Part shown: piece by piece, positions 35,301 through 37,389 of the stretch
Position numbering within the stretch: position 1 is the first letter of the stretch
Layout of the letters: each line of letters starts with the position of its first letter
Source of the DNA: an uncultured Collinsella sp.
Lineage (GTDB): Bacteria > Actinomycetota > Coriobacteriia > Coriobacteriales > Coriobacteriaceae
NCBI GenBank assembly: GCA_902470765.1
Contig: CABRHW010000019.1
Coordinates: forward strand, 1-37,389
Direction of reading: 5' to 3'
DNA: 37,389 nucleotides
The notes under the pieces: generated by a model
Told to the model about the DNA's origin: nothing
What the model saw: the letters and a program-made list of their open reading frames with translations, nothing else
Database searches by the model: none
Program-made: the position numbers and the translations under genes

Positions 35301-37389
35301 TGGCCGAAGGCTCGACCAAGGGCTCAAACTCATCAAACTCGGACTCGTGGCCCTTATTGGCACGCAGATGGGAACCGGCACCCTTAGCAGATGCCGGTTG
35401 GTTATTGGCCTTATTGCCTTTGGCGTTTTGTGCAGATCCGCGCGCCAAACTAAACCTCCATGACGACCGGGATGATCATCGGACGGGTGCGCGTACGGCT
35501 CCAGATAAAGTTAGAGAGCGAATCGCGCACGGCCTTGCGAATGGCATCGGAACCGCTGCTGGTAAAGCTAAACTTACCCTTCTCGATCGTCTTCATAATG
35601 GACGCGGAGGCATCCTCGGAGAACTGGTCGTCGATGGCAAACGAGACGCCGCGGCCCGAGAACTCGATGGCCTCGATCTTCTTGTGTTTGAGGGAGACGA
35701 TGGCAACGGCCGTGACCATACCGTCGTTGGCGAGCTTCTGGCGATCGCGCAGGACGATGGGGTCGGTATCGCCGATACGCAGGCCGTCGACGTAGACGAC
35801 GCCGGACTCGACGGGCGTACCGCGCTTGACGATACCGCCGCGCATCTCGAGCGTGTCACCGTTATCGAGGATAAAGATATGATCGTCCTTGAGACCCATC
35901 TTGCGGGCCAGCTGGGCATGGGCGCGCAGATGCACGGCCTCGCCGTGGACCGGCATAAAGTACGTAGGCTTGGCCATGGCCATCAGAAGCTTGAGCTCCT
36001 CCTGGCTACCGTGACCCGAGACGTGGACGAGAGCGCGGTTCTTATCCCACACGTCGCAGCCGAGCTTGGCCAGGCTGTTGACGACCTGCTGGACGGCCTT
36101 CTCGTTGCCGGGAACGGGAGTTGCCGAGAGGATAACGGTATCGCCCTCGTGGATGGAGAGCGTCTTGTGCTCGCCATTGGCCATGCGGGACAGGGCCGAC
36201 AGCGGCTCGCCCTGCGAACCAGTGCACATGACGACGATCTTGTCGTCAGGCAGGTTATCAATATCGAAGGCATCGATGATATCAGCGTCATCAATGTTGA
36301 GGTAACCGAGCTCGCGCGCCACGCGGGTGTTCGTGAGCATGGAGCGACCGGTCACAACGACCTTACGGCCGCACTTGCGGGCGGCATCGCAGATCTGCTG
36401 CAAACGATGGATGTGGCTCGAGAACGATGCGACGAACACGCGACCCGGGGCGTTCTTGATGGCGTGCAGCAGGTTGGGACCAACCTCGGCCTCGGACTTG
36501 GTAAAGCCGGGAACCGTGGCATTGGTGGAGTCGGAAAGCAGCAGGTCGATGCCCTGCTTGGCAAAGCGGCTGATAGCGGCATAGTCGGGCGTAACGCCAT
36601 CGATGGGCGTCTGGTCGAGCTTAAAGTCGCCGGTGTGCATAACGGTGCCCTGATTGGTGCGGATGAACACGCCCAGAGCGCCGGGGATGGAGTGCGTCAT
36701 CGAGAAGAAGTCGAGCGAGATGCCGCCGAGGTTGACATGGCTGCCGCCCTTGACCTCGCGGAACTTGGGTGCGCGGATGCGGAACTCAGAAAGCTTGCCC
36801 TCGATAAAGCCAAGCGTCAGCTTGCTCGAGAAGATGGGCACCTTATTGTTGAGGTCCTGCAGCAGATACGGAAGCGAACCGGTGTGGTCCTCGTGGCCGT
36901 GAGTGACGACGATACCTCGGAGCTTCTCCTCGTTCTCCAGAACATAGGTGTAGTCGGGAAGCACCAGGTCGATACCGGGCTGGGAGTCGTCGGGGAACAT
37001 GAGACCGGCGTCGACGAGCACCATGTCGTCGCCGCACTCGAAGACCGTCATGTTCTTGCCGATGCCGTCAAGGCCGCCGAGCGGGATGATCTTCAAGGGA
37101 GATGATTTTTTAGCTGCCATAGGTGAGTGTTGTTTCCTTTCTTCGAAACGGGTCTGGAACAACCGACGGGGCGCTTCTGGCAAACCGACCGCCGGGAACG
37201 TACAATCATGCATCACAGAGTCGATGCAATAACCAAAATATGATACCCATTTGCACGAGCACAGACCACCCATGCATCAAAGCCCCATCTGGACCTGTAT
37301 ATCCCGCCGGTTTCCCGTGGGGCGGGCACTGATGAAGTTTCCTGCTCTACAGTCCTGCTCACGACGGAGGCCACATTAAGTGGCCTCCT

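Overview
The window looks like a chromosomal segment of a Coriobacteriia-type actinobacterium, most likely Collinsella or a close relative. This is inferred from gene content and order, not from a database search. Two actinobacterial signatures are present: a GarA/OdhI-like FHA protein next to an FtsR-like MerR regulator, and an nrdR - LysM protein - lexA cluster. They sit with genes also common in Firmicutes (RNase Y, RNase J, SpoVS, YajQ, a YneA/ChiZ-like SOS protein, CGAAC-N4-GTTCG SOS boxes).

Bases 1-2,670 are accessory DNA with little coding capacity. A low-GC membrane protein gene (DUF1648 type) lies between two 177-bp direct repeats, and a truncated ribbon-helix-helix antitoxin without a visible toxin follows. 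Bases 2,686-7,309 are a very GC-rich minus-strand cassette that resembles lantibiotic immunity/resistance loci: a LanF-type ATPase, two permeases, a 62-residue membrane peptide, a response regulator and a sensor kinase, with overlapping or closely spaced ends. It looks imported and lies against the broken antitoxin gene.

From 7,698 the core genome starts: a CDP-alcohol phosphatidyltransferase, the FHA protein, the MerR regulator, apt, a secreted NlpC/P60 hydrolase, a DegV fatty-acid-binding protein and a convergent DUF1836 regulator. The degV and DUF1836 upstream regions share a palindromic site, probably the DUF1836 operator. Then come trxB and a divergent MGDG-synthase-type glycosyltransferase. 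The 15.7-16.1 kb gap between convergent genes holds two related long hairpins with covarying stems, each starting 13-15 nt after a stop codon.

Bases 16,139-19,043 hold dut, nrdR, a LysM SOS-type protein and lexA, with three LexA boxes exactly 28 bp apart, and an acyltransferase-like membrane protein gene interrupted by an in-frame amber codon. Almost everything from 19,028 to 37,120 is on the minus strand in three transcription groups: rny - GHKL ATPase - spoVS - miaB - miaA - hflX; recA - recX under an SOS promoter; and rnj - ftsK - rodZ-like - yajQ - rimO - pgsA - cinA ending in a strong terminator. Together these cover RNA turnover, tRNA and ribosome modification, DNA repair with SOS control, chromosome segregation and phospholipid synthesis. 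No tRNA, rRNA, CRISPR array or complete insertion sequence was recognised.
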